Origin: Chaetorhynchus papuensis
Taxonomy: Eukaryota > Chordata > Aves > Passeriformes > Rhipiduridae
NCBI GenBank assembly: GCA_013396525.1
Contig: VWYX01000631.1
Location: 248,001 to 312,000, forward strand
Direction: 5' to 3'
DNA: 64,000 bases
Both the position numbers and the translations under genes were made by a program. Within the stretch, counting starts at the first letter, position 1; the number at the start of each line of letters is the position of its first letter. The notes under the pieces were generated by a model. It saw only the letters and a program-made list of their open reading frames with translations, was not told where the DNA came from and made no database searches. Below are positions 28,801 to 39,140 of this stretch, piece after piece.

Positions 28801-31757
28801 TTGAGCAGAGCTGAGGCACGATCTGGGGAAAACCTCAGCACAGACCAACGAGAACAACACCCCACAGGAGCTGAGCACAGCACATAACACTAGTTAAAAA
28901 TCACAAAATTCATCACCTACCTCAACCACAGCAAGGGGATGAACCAGACACAGGGGCCATCATCATCATAGAAGCAAGAGGAAACAAAATTGCAGGATAA
29001 GCACTGAAGACAAGCATAGAGCACAGCTAGAGACCAACACACCTACAGCACAGCTCCAATCACCATGCAGGCCTCAAGCTTGAGTTTAAATAGGGCCCAA
29101 AGACCTGTGGGGAAGGCTGTGGGTGGGGGCCCAGGTGAAGCTGATCAGGACCAAGAGAGTTGATTGGTGCTCTCAGGCCTCTGGTGGAGCTGTTTCATTT
29201 TAAGCTCCCTCTGTAGTACACATTTTTCTTTTTTCTTTTTAAAGAAGGTTCTGGTTCTTACTTTGCTGAGAAACAAGCAGGTTATTTGAAAGCTATCTAG
29301 TGCTTTTACTAGAGACTCTTAGAAAATAGCAATGCAATGTAAAAATAGCAGATTGATGCTGCAGTAACCCTAAGGGAAGGGTTACACTTTCTTTGCAGTC
29401 CCTCAGGGTTTGATATTTTGTTTGATACTTATGTTAAGGGATAGTGCTGAGCCCCAAAAGAAATTCCGGGCCTAAAATAAACAATCCTTCTTAGGCAAAA
29501 GAAGTAGCCAGTACCTGTTACCAGCCAAAAAAAGTTGCAATTGTCTGGCTTTTTGTTCACAGCACGGATTTTACTGGGAAATACTGAACCACAAGTAGCA
29601 GCAAATGGTAGGCAGACAGCTAAGAGGACTTACAAAAATGTCTGTTACATTTCCAAATGACAGCCCTCTGTTTTAGAGAATGACAGCAGAGCTCATTTCT
29701 TAGGGTGTGGTGGGACTTGCCTGACTCCCTACAGATTCTTATGGCTTTCATTTTTTCTGCTTTCTGCAACAGAAATCACATGGTTGCATTTAAGAAATTG
29801 CTTGGAGGCTTCATTAATTTTAACACATCTTTTACTTTTCTCTAAACTGCAACAGAGTATTCTTTTCTTCTACCTCACAGAGGCATTTAATTCAGCTTCT
29901 TCCTAAGCACGTGTGAAAGGACAGCCAGGAGTGCTGTCAGAAGCTGTGATTTAACAAAATATGTTTCTTGACTATGGATCTGTGTTTAAATCAGAATGAA
30001 ACTATAAATTTATAGTTACAGTTTGCCAAAAGTACAATGCCTTATGAAGCCAAATCAGGAAGTAATCCTCCTATATTTGCGGCCAAGGCTCTGTCAGCGT
30101 TACAACTGTCAGTGTCTGACCAGCCACTGAACGTGACTTGTTTCAGGATGCCTTTGGCTTCAGGTTTGCACTCTTGGGGGTTTTCTTTCACAAATGCATC
30201 TCCAAGACAGAAGAAAAATATCTGCCTGTGGGATTTGAGACATAAACAGAGAAGGCCATTCTTTTCCTATGCTTTCCCATTTTTTCCTATTCATTTATCA
30301 TGGAAAAAGTCACAGAAATGGGACAACAAAATATCAGCTTAGAGACTATCCATCACTTTCAGTACAGGGCTCTCCTGGAATAAGCCATATAAATCTATGT
30401 ATTTATATCCATTAGATTGTTACCGTACATAATCCACTTACTGGAACTGGTTTACATTGTCCACTTGTGGAGCTGAACAGTACTTAACAGGAGAAGGATG
30501 GCAAATGACACTCTGAGCACTTACCAACTTCAACATATTCCATATAAAGCCTGCTATTTCTAGATATCTGCTAATGCATTCTTTGGCAAAAGGGTAGCTC
30601 TGAAAGGAACTTTTAAATCAGCCCATATAATCAGCCCACACTTTAGATAAATGTGCACCCTCTACGGTTCTCCTTTTCTTTCAAAAGGAAAATATTATCT
30701 TGACTTAATGCCTGAAACTCTTGTGTTCTAGGGCTGGATCACAAGTGCTCTGGTCAGGAACCGCCCCCCCCCCCCTCCCCCACCCCAAGATCAAAATCAA
30801 TCATTTTCCTTGTGGGGATCACCTTAATTATCAAACCATATGTCTGAAAGTTGCAATAGGCTTAAATATTTATGGACACTCTGGAAGCTGCACTTAATTA
30901 TGGGTTGCTGATTGTATATATGAAGATTTCTGTGGCCTTGGCAAACAAAACACCAGAATTCTAGTTTCTTGGAATTTTGAGTAGCCTTTTCTTTTCTTGC
31001 AGACAATTTGCATTTAAAAAGATTTCAGCTTTCATGTGGCACAGCAACAAGATCCAATTTCTCAGTGGAACAATCTGCAGCCTAATCTAGCAGTGACTCC
31101 TCAAGCAAGACTCCTGCCAAGTGCAACAGCTTTGCAGGAACAGGGACTGCCACAGCAGGCCCATGATCACTGTCCTACTACCTGAAAGACAAGTGCCACC
31201 CCAGGTGACAAACTGCCTAAAAGGGTCTTTTGACAGCAGCAGTGTTTGTGCCCCTGGCAACTGTCAGCCCCAGCAGCTGCACAGGGAGCTCTGGGAATGT
31301 TCTGTACCAGATGGAGCCTGGCCTGCAAGCAGTTGTCTGAGCGGCCCATTTTCCTTGGCACCTGTAGAGAGGCATTTGGTCACCAGCAGCAGAGGGGATT
31401 CATAAATGCACCCTTGCCCAGGCTTGTTAATGTGTACACCAGCTCTTTTTGGAGCAGAGGTATTTCTGTGACCACATAAATTGCTATGACATGTAAGCAA
31501 TCTTTACATTCCATTTCATAGGAATTCTGCAGCCTGGTAATAAAATCACCTTTGCTCAGCTGGCTCTTCATTCACCTGGATTTTTCATCATGAAAAAGAT
31601 ATTTTTCTGGACCAAGAATTTTGAACTCCACCTGCTTTACACTGCAGTATAGAAAACTTTTTTGACTGACTCCAATTTTCATTCAACTAATTTATCATAA
31701 AATCACCCCCCTGATTTTAGACTGTAACTGAACGTGATTTTGTTCCTAAAATTTCAG
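25801..31757. other. Intergenic block, nothing established
   Basis: No gene or clear repeat was recognised. A GC-richer tract lies at about 28760-29210. A C-rich run at 30764-30786 is noted separately. The open frame at 26163-26582 has no recognisable features. Confidence 0.6.
30764..30786 (-). repeat. Homopolymeric C/G tract, potential G-quadruplex on the minus strand
   Basis: The + strand shows a C12 run, T, C5, A, C4. The minus strand therefore carries four or more closely spaced G-runs with one-base loops, enough for an intramolecular quadruplex in principle. It may simply be an unstable microsatellite-like tract. Confidence 0.7.
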
Positions 31758-32122
31758 GAACAATTTGAGATCATTGTCCCACAAATAAATGGCCTGAAAT
31801 GTCTCTTGGACACTACTGACGCAAGGTAAGTGCTGAGTTAAACTCAGATTATATTGCATGTAATTCTTCTTTCAAATAACTTATTTTCAACAGTCTCTGT
31901 GAAAGGGAGAGCGAGGAGAATTACAGTGGCAAAGCTATGGCACAATATAGTTATATAATTGCATTTCTCACATTCATTGGGGATTTCAATAAGTTTCTCT
32001 GTACAGGTAGGTTTTTCCAGTGCCTTGCAACACCCTGGGCAGTTTTTACCTTGTTTAAATGGTTGCCAGGAAGAAAAAAAAGAGGCTGAGCATTACTTGT
32101 CCTTGGTCCACATCATGCCCTG
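31758..32122 (+). other. Two exon-like blocks with strong splice sites, unproven
   Basis: Block 31758-31825 (68 nt) follows AAAATTTCAG and ends CAAG before GTAAGT. Block 32070-32122 (53 nt) follows GTTGCCAG and ends CCTG before GTAAGT. The 244-nt gap would be an intron. One frame stays open across both (40 codons), then meets a stop soon after the next likely acceptor near 32761. This may be part of a non-coding transcript; no protein was recognised. Confidence 0.25.
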
Positions 32123-33710
32123 GTAAGTGGGAAAGGAACAGGAGATCTGCTTAAACAGGAGATCCAGGATAAGGATTTTATACCTGTTTTGAAATACGTG
32201 GAGATGAACATTACTTTCTAACACTTGAAATTTATTACAGAAGACTGTCCCCATAGGAGCCTCAGAAGACTGGAATACATATCAAGGCAGAATATCCATT
32301 AACTGTTCAGATGGGGGGCAGAAATATTATTTTTCACTGCTTTTAGATGAAGACATTTTCTTAGTGTGGGAGACAATGGCTACAAACTCTGAAAAGGTAG
32401 TGTGGATACAGCAATACATTGGAAAATATTTATTGTTTCCTGTATACCCTGCTGCTTTCATCAGAAGTTGCTTAATTCAGCACAAATTCAGATTAATAAA
32501 TAAGGATATTTGCAAAGGTTAGGATTTTTGGAAGCTTTGCTTGAGAGCAACATGCAGTGGCATCTGGATTTATGGTTCTGCTGCAGTATGTCTTTGAGAT
32601 GCTTATCTAAAAACTGACTACAAGCAAGAATTTGGCTTATGACACAACAGCTTTCATTTTCTCAAACTTGCCATCCTGTCAGGTGAGCTTTAATTCTTTC
32701 TGCAGGAAGTTTTAATGTATTGCAACTTTTAAAATTACACCATCTATTCTGTGTGTTACAGAGTAGTGCACAGCAGCTCCTCTGCCACAGGATGTGTGTG
32801 AGCTTGGCCTGGGTTTCCACCTGCACCTTTGTTTCACTGCTGAGCTCCTGCAGCAGTCCGAGCAGGCCTCAGATGAGTTTGGCATTCCTGAAGTGGGACT
32901 GTGGCGCTGCCTGGAATGGAAACAGCACTGGCTGTGTTCACAGGAGCCAGGGCAGCTTTTGGATACACAGTTCTTGTGCAGTCCCTGCTGAGGGCAACAG
33001 GAGATCTCCAGATCTGCCTGACTAACACAGTTTGATTCGCTTCTTTAACACGTGTGGCTGCCAGACAGGAGCTGGGGAAAGGTTATTGTTGAAACAAGAA
33101 GTCACTGATGCTAAAAGCCATATCTACGTAATACCCATGCCATACCTAACAAGTCTTAGTTGTGTGATTAAGGCCTGAATTTTGGATTCCTGTATTGTGT
33201 AAGGAAGAATAACTCTTCTTCCTTCAACAGAATTCTTTCTGATTTAATTAGGGAGCACAATCACAATTAGTCTGTCAATGTCAGGTTACACTGTAAATCC
33301 TGCCATGGTACACCCATGCCTTTCTGACAACCGATAGAAGGGAACCAGAGGAAAACTGACCACAAGCAGCAACAGGTACAGGAACAGAATTTGGCCACAG
33401 CTGTTGGCACTAGATTTACTGCCTGATGAGCCTAGCCAGCTTGAGCTTGCATCATAATCTAATAAAAACCTAATAATACCTTTGCATCTAACTCAGCCAC
33501 ATATATCAGGCTTTGGAGGTGTCAAACCTAAAAAGAGAATTGTACTGCTGTCTTAAAGGTATTTTTAATGCTGAGAAAAATATATTGCAAGCAACCATTC
33601 GTTACACAGCAGTTCTCTCTCTTTTCCACTTTGGAAAGAAAAAGATAAGAAAAATAAGCCAAGTAATTAAAATTCACATTTGATATCAGATCTGTCCAGA
33701 TCTGATGCAC
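32123..33710. other. Intergenic block with a GC-richer patch
   Basis: The patch at about 32760-33030 follows a plausible acceptor (GTGTGTTACAG at 32761). It is open in several frames on both strands, as expected when GC content rises and stops become rare. Otherwise I see nothing here. Confidence 0.5.
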
Positions 33711-34194
33711 TCAAACTTGAAAGCTTGTTCTCCTATCTCTTGTAAGATCTTTTAAATTCTGAAAAGGCTTGACAGACAGAAAATGAACAGATGCACAGCA
33801 GAGGTGGGAGATGATCTTGTGGGAGGTCTCTCTTGCTTTATGCAAAGATAAGGGTGTGGAGGCGTGCCTGCATGGTGGGGTGCTGTGTGGGGAGAGGGAG
33901 CCCCCAGCATGCACCTCTTTACAGGGCTGCAGGTTACATAAGGCTTGGGAATGACTTCCTCCTTTGGAACCCTGGGAGGGAGTGAAGATGTCAACACAGA
34001 GGCATTGCACCAGGAACAGGCTGTCCTGCAGGCTCCACACTCATTCTTTCTGTGCCAGCTCCCCTGCTGAGCACTCACCTTTCCAGAGGCAGCAAGCAAG
34101 CTGTTCCTCTTGCTCCCATGGAGGCATTTATGCTTCCTGGACGAGGTGTGCTCTGGTGTTATCCCTGCTCCCTGGAGCTCGTGGATACTTCTGG
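33711..34194 (-). other. Minus-strand two-exon-like structure, unproven
   Basis: On the minus strand a 116-nt block (34194 to 34079) follows acceptor CTTCCTGCAG and ends AAAG before donor GTGAGT. A second block starts at 33971 after CTCCCTCCCAG and is open to TGA ending at 33711. The intron would be 107 nt. Phases agree, giving about 124 codons with no interruption, but no recognised domain and no identified start exon. Chance remains likely. Confidence 0.25.
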
Positions 34195-37100
34195 CTGCAG
34201 GAAGTACACTGAGCACTGGTATACTCTGGAGCGCTTCTGTTCCAGTCTTTGGATGACAAACTCTACCTCAGGCCATGCAGGCAAGGTGAAAAAGCAGATT
34301 TTTCAGTATTATTTAATACTACAAGATCAAGAAGAGCCACTCAGGAAGGTAGGGAAGAACTGCTGGTGCACATCAACTTCCCTGTGTAAGAAGCATAAAA
34401 GTGAGAGATGATAGTTTTTGATAATAAGATTTATTTTTAATGCTGAATACCCTTGATAACTTATCTCCAAATCTTCACAAGATTAGTTCTTCACATTTTT
34501 GGAGGACAGCAAAACTCAAAGTTAGTCAGAGACATTCTTGAATATCCCTTTCAATTGGATGTATTGATGGATGGATACTATACAGGGGACAGTACCCTGT
34601 AAATACGATTTTCTCCTGTCATTGCATACCTACCTTTCGGTGAGTAGTCATTAAATTCACATTAATTTGACTCATATGAACAAGAAAGCTCTTTATGTAT
34701 ATTCTTTTAATATTCCAACGAACTCTTTAGTCTTATTTTTGAAGCACAGATATGAACATTCCTTGTCAAAAGTCAAAGTTTTGTCTAAAAGCTTTTGTTC
34801 ATTTTAATTTTCTATCTAAGGCAGAGCCATGGTGACTTCCTAACAGTTACAGTGCTGTGTAGTTATTGATTTATCTATTCTAAACTAAACCATTCTCCTT
34901 AAATATAACAAGCTTTATGGTTAATAAACCCATGTGAGAAAATGCATTGAATATGTATTTTTGGCCACATCTTGTTTACTCTCTTCTACATTATTTAAGT
35001 TATAAACCTCTTTTAGCATTCACATAGTGAAAAGCATATTGCAACTGTTATTTGTGTTGTTTTGTTAGACACACGTACAAATTAAAATTGGAAATACCAA
35101 CATTGCTATTGTCTGCGTGATGATAACCTCTTATTTTCTAGTTTTACAAACAATCCATCCAGAACAAATGCCAAAAGTTTAGGAGGGTAGTTCTGGAAAT
35201 CCAGTAGAGAACTGGAAAAAATTACATAGATGGTGATATCAAGTGTATTTTAGGAAAATGAGTGTTGCAGTAATTTATTCTGCTCTAGGCAGTGTCATGA
35301 ATCCATCATGGCACACAGTGAAAGAAAACATGTCAAGAATGCTGGAATACCTTTCCTTACCACGAGATACCCACACAAACTAATAATAGGACAACATTCA
35401 ATAAAGTAGAAAATAAACCTGATAGAAACCAAGTTACAGAAAGAATTTTCCAACTTCATCCTCGGTACCACACACCTAAAATCTTTTGAGTTTTTAACTC
35501 CCTTCTTTTTCCACTAGAAGACCACACTGTCAGAGGAGGCAAAATTTTAGTTCAGTTAACAAAAAGACACAGAATAGTTTGAGTGGAAAGGGACCTTCTA
35601 AAAGTCACCTAGTTCCACCTCCTTATACAGAAAATAGTGTCAAAACACAAAGCCCTGTCTTCCTCCCATCCTTCAAGAGAAACAGTGAAATTACTGATGG
35701 GGCAGTCCAGGAAACAATGTATTTTGGTGGTGTCCTCCGTGCAGAGCAAGGGCTGGTCACCGAGATAAATTACCACTCCAGCACAGAAATATTTGTGAGG
35801 TGAGTGTCCCAGAACAAGAGAAAGACATCTTTCCCTTCACACAGGTGCACTTGTTCTTTCCATACTGTAGTTGAACTTTACATTTTATAATCAAGACTAA
35901 AGCAAGCAAACACTTACAAACTAGAATTCTTTTTTTAAATCAAATTCTGTCCAAAACTCACCTGGGGTTCGTGGCTACACTTGTATCAACAGCTACGGAA
36001 ACCTAAAGTGACAGCTTGATTCCTAAACCTCTTCTGTAACAGTAGTGGGAGTATGGAAGTTGGAGAACTGTAGCTCTCGAGGCCTGTGCAAAGCCAACAG
36101 AGCACCAAACACACTCAAGTGTAAAAGCTGGAGCAGTAGAGGTTAACAGAAGCCCACTGAAGCTAAGGGGGAGTAAATTGTGTAAGGAACAGAGTAACTG
36201 AAGTAATCCCAGAAGCAAGAGAAGGTCTGGCCCAGACCCTTGTTTTCTCTAACTGGCTCTCCTTGCTTTCTCTATTTATCCATTTCCTAATGGATGTTCC
36301 TAATCAGGTTCAAATGAGGTGCTCCTTCTCCATCTTGGCAAGCCTGACCTACTTCACAGGGATTAGCAGCTCCATGTCAGGTCTCCCCCGGTTTAGGAAC
36401 ACTCTGTTCTCTTTCAGGAATGAAACCAGCTCTGCCTTGTTCCTGATCAATGTTTGCCTGAAATGCAAACCTCCTCTGTGTTGAGTGTGGCTACAAATTA
36501 CTGATAAATTAGTTACAAAGTAAGTTTTTCTTTCCTTGCTCTTTGGAATTCACAGGAACACTCCCATTTATTTGGAGCCATCATTTTACATGTTGTTCCT
36601 TCCCAGCACCTTCATTTGCATGTTCTTTAATGACACAACTAAAATTATTCACCACCCTGTGCCACCACCAAATAAAACGTTCCTCAGCCTTCCCTTTTGC
36701 ACATCAGCTCTTTGTCACATAAATGCTCTTAATGTGGCTCCACCAGCTCTCAACCCTCTTTTTGTATTGGCCAATCACTTTTTCTTCCTTCCCTAGAGAA
36801 TCTATGGAAAGATTAGCATGTTTCCCTCAAGTTTCCCAAGTTCTTACTAGCAGCAGAAAATAAAGTCCTTTCTGTATTATCTTCTCACAAAGGAACTTCA
36901 GCCAAGTGTGTGTCTTCTCAAATAATTTCTACTGCTGTATTTTTTTCCTCTTCACTACATATCCCAGGTCTAAACATTGCTAAACCATCCAAATTTACAC
37001 TATCCATTTAAGAAGGGCAATGATAAATTAGAGAAACATTTTTTTTCTTTTACAAACCACAAAAGGATTAGAAAAGTTGTAATATAGAGACTACAAGTTC

Positions 37101-37854
37101 GTGTATCACACAGAAAATATTACAAGAATCGTGTTCTGAGAGGCTCTTACTTATTTAATCCTCAGCTGGCATTAATTGCAGTGGCAAGATGGCTCAGAAG
37201 GTCAGGGATCTCTGCAGTGCTGGGAAGTTGTCAGCAAAACTCTTCTTTGGTAAGGGCAGGTACTGTTGAAACAGCTGGTGATGAGAGTATCACTGAGTCA
37301 TTGGGAGAGGTCTCATTACTCCTGAGGAGTGAAAAAATAGGAAAATTGGTATTATGGTTCCATTTCTGCATAGTGAGAGTGGTGCTAGGGGCACCTTCTG
37401 CTCCTGTCAGCAAATATTAACCCTGAGTCTGCTTCAGTGCCAATAAAGGGCAGACCAGTACTTGGGCTTCAAGGAATGGTTTGATCAAGCCCAGAATCCT
37501 ATGGGGAAACATAGGAGTGATGTAAAGGAGCCTCATTAAATAAATTGGTAAAGTGCAACAAAATTCACAGGTGGTAAATGCTACTATTTCCTCTGCTGAG
37601 GGAAAAAAGGGTGACTGCTTTACCAACAAGACTTATCAGCACGGTGTTGCAGTAACTGTTAGAAAATTGTTCAGCACAAGTTACTTCCATGCCAAGATAA
37701 TCTCCAGCCAAACAAGGATTTTCATAACAGACAAGAAGGCAGCCCAGACCTGTACAGTGATCTCTTTTTTTTTTTTTTTTTTTCCCCGTGGTCAATTTAC
37801 CAGGCTAACTAAAGAAGTCGATTGCCTTAATTTCCATTAATTAAGAGTGCAATC
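34195..37854. other. Intergenic block with one CR1 scrap
   Basis: It contains the CR1 terminus at 35568-35630 and a T19 run at 37765-37783, directly upstream of the larger CR1. No gene was recognised. The GTGAGTGT after 35797 is an isolated donor-like site. Confidence 0.6.
35568..35630 (-). repeat. CR1 3'-end scrap
   Basis: A diverged minus-oriented CR1 terminus: CACAGAATAGTTTGAGTGG followed by AAAGGGACCTTCTAAAAGTC and CTAGTTCCACCTCC. Similarity fades after 35630. Open frames over it have no independent support. Confidence 0.72.
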
Positions 37855-38261
37855 ATTCCACTCCAGGGCAGGGCTGCCTGGGCAAGCCAAAGGGATGAGG
37901 CTGACAGGAATCTCATTGAAGTCTAGGAAAACACAGTTATGGGGTAAAGAATGCACTGGGATGGATGGGCTGCCTGCCTGGGGCAGAGAAGTGGCGCCCA
38001 GTGACAGGAGCAGGAGCAATGGCCGTAAACTAAAGCACAAGAAGTTTCACCTCAACATGAGGAAGGAATTCTTTATGTTAAGGTTGACACAGCACTGGAA
38101 CAGGCAGCCTAGGGAGGTCATGGAGTATTCCTGCCCAGAGAGATTCCAAACCCACCTGGACGTGTTCCTGTGTCACCTGCTCTGGGTGACCCTGCCTTAG
38201 CAGGGGGCCTGGACTGAGATCTGCTCCAACCCGAACTATTCTGGGATTCCGTGGTTCCGTG
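37855..38261 (+). repeat. CR1 LINE 3' fragment just upstream of TMX4
   Basis: A 5'-truncated CR1 in + orientation. Recognisable tracts include the GTTTCACCTCAACATGAGG block, CACTGGAACAGGCAGCC, CACCTGGACGTGTTCCTGTG and the final GGGCCTGGACTGAGATC region. It ends in three degenerate copies of the CR1 8-mer tail at 38238-38261 (ATTCTGGG, ATTCCGTG, GTTCCGTG). It lies about 380 bp upstream of the TMX4 ATG, next to the CpG island. The 5' edge is uncertain. Confidence 0.88.
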
Positions 38262-38369
38262 ACAGTCCTTCGGAATGGGGAACACTTGTTTTAACGTGAT
38301 CCCGCAGAGCTGGTGCCTCACAACACCCCAGAGAAGCCATTAGCGTTTTTTAACCAGCTCCCAAAACAC

Positions 38370-39140
38370 GGCACCGCGAGCGCGCCTCCCAGCTATGTGC
38401 CCCAATACAAGAAAGGTCAGAAAACCTGACCGAGAGCACTGGAGAGTGGCCGGAGCAGCTGCCCTGAGGCCGTGTTGGAGCGGGATTTCGTGTTTCGGAG
38501 CGCTCAGGGCCTCTGCCCGGGCAGCTCCCGCCGTGAGGGGCGGGCGGGGCCGCTGAGGGAGGAGCCGCCCCTGGCCCTCGCAGGCACCGCCCCCGCGGCG
38601 GCCGCTCGCGCCCCGACTTCCTGAGGGCGGGCGGGCCGAACATGGCGCCGGGCCGCTGGCGCCAGGGCTGTCGGCTCCTCCGCGCTCTGCTCCTCGTAAC
38701 GCTGCTGGGTCCTGCCGCCTGCGTTTCTTCCACCTTCTACAGTCCCGGCGAGCCGCGGAGCAGCGTGCGAGTGCTGTGCGGCTCCAACTGGAGCCTGGTG
38801 TTGCAGGGCCAGTGGATGTTGGAGTTGTGAGTAGCGGCCGCTTTCCCGCCCGCCTCGGAGGCAGCGTGGCCGGGGGGGCGAGGGGGGTTCCCTGTGAGGG
38901 GTTCCCTGCGAGGGGCGGGCATGGCCGGTGACTCCAGCCCCTCTATGGGGAGAAGGGGGCCGGGCCGGCCTTCCCGCCCTGCGGAGGGGCCGCGCAGCTT
39001 CCCCTTCCCGGCGGTGTCTGCCCGGGGACGGCGTGAGGGAGGCGGCGGGCGGTGCCCGCGGTCCCCTCGGTCCCCTCTGCCCGCCCTCAGCCGCCGGGCA
39101 CACCCTGCCCTCGGCAGGGATGGTCTGACAGAAGGAACTG
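38370..39140. promoter_or_regulatory. CpG island and TATA-less promoter of TMX4
   Basis: This is a sharp GC- and CpG-dense block in otherwise AT-rich DNA, with edges judged by eye. It covers the upstream region, exon 1 and the first 300 bp of intron 1. GC boxes (GGGGCGGG types) lie at 38537-38549, and a CCGCCCCC motif lies at 38587-38594. An ETS-like ACTTCCTG (reverse CAGGAAGT) is at 38616-38623, about 20 bp before the ATG. I saw no TATA box. The pattern is that of a broadly expressed housekeeping promoter. Transcription may start in both directions, but no divergent gene is evident. Confidence 0.85.
38642..38826 (+). CDS. TMX4: TMX4 coding exon 1
   Basis: This exon encodes residues 1-61 plus two bases of F62. 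It covers the signal peptide, a short luminal linker and the start of the thioredoxin fold (NWSLVLQGQWMLE). The ATG sits in a fair Kozak context (GAACATGG) and is the only ATG in this frame near the start of the CpG island. The donor is GTGAGT at 38827. Reading through the donor gives a false stop after two bases, so the exon must be spliced. Confidence 0.93.

Noticed and set aside
28600..28890. Minus-strand frame starting with a signal-peptide-like stretch
   Set aside because: The hydrophobic start is short and followed by low-complexity T-rich codons. No second exon or family match was found.
38350..39103. Long minus-strand open frames (up to about 199 codons) opposite TMX4 exon 1
   Set aside because: They lie in the CpG island, where GC-rich DNA has few stop codons. 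Composition is Arg/Pro/Ala/Gly-rich with no domain, and they overlap the true exon on the other strand.
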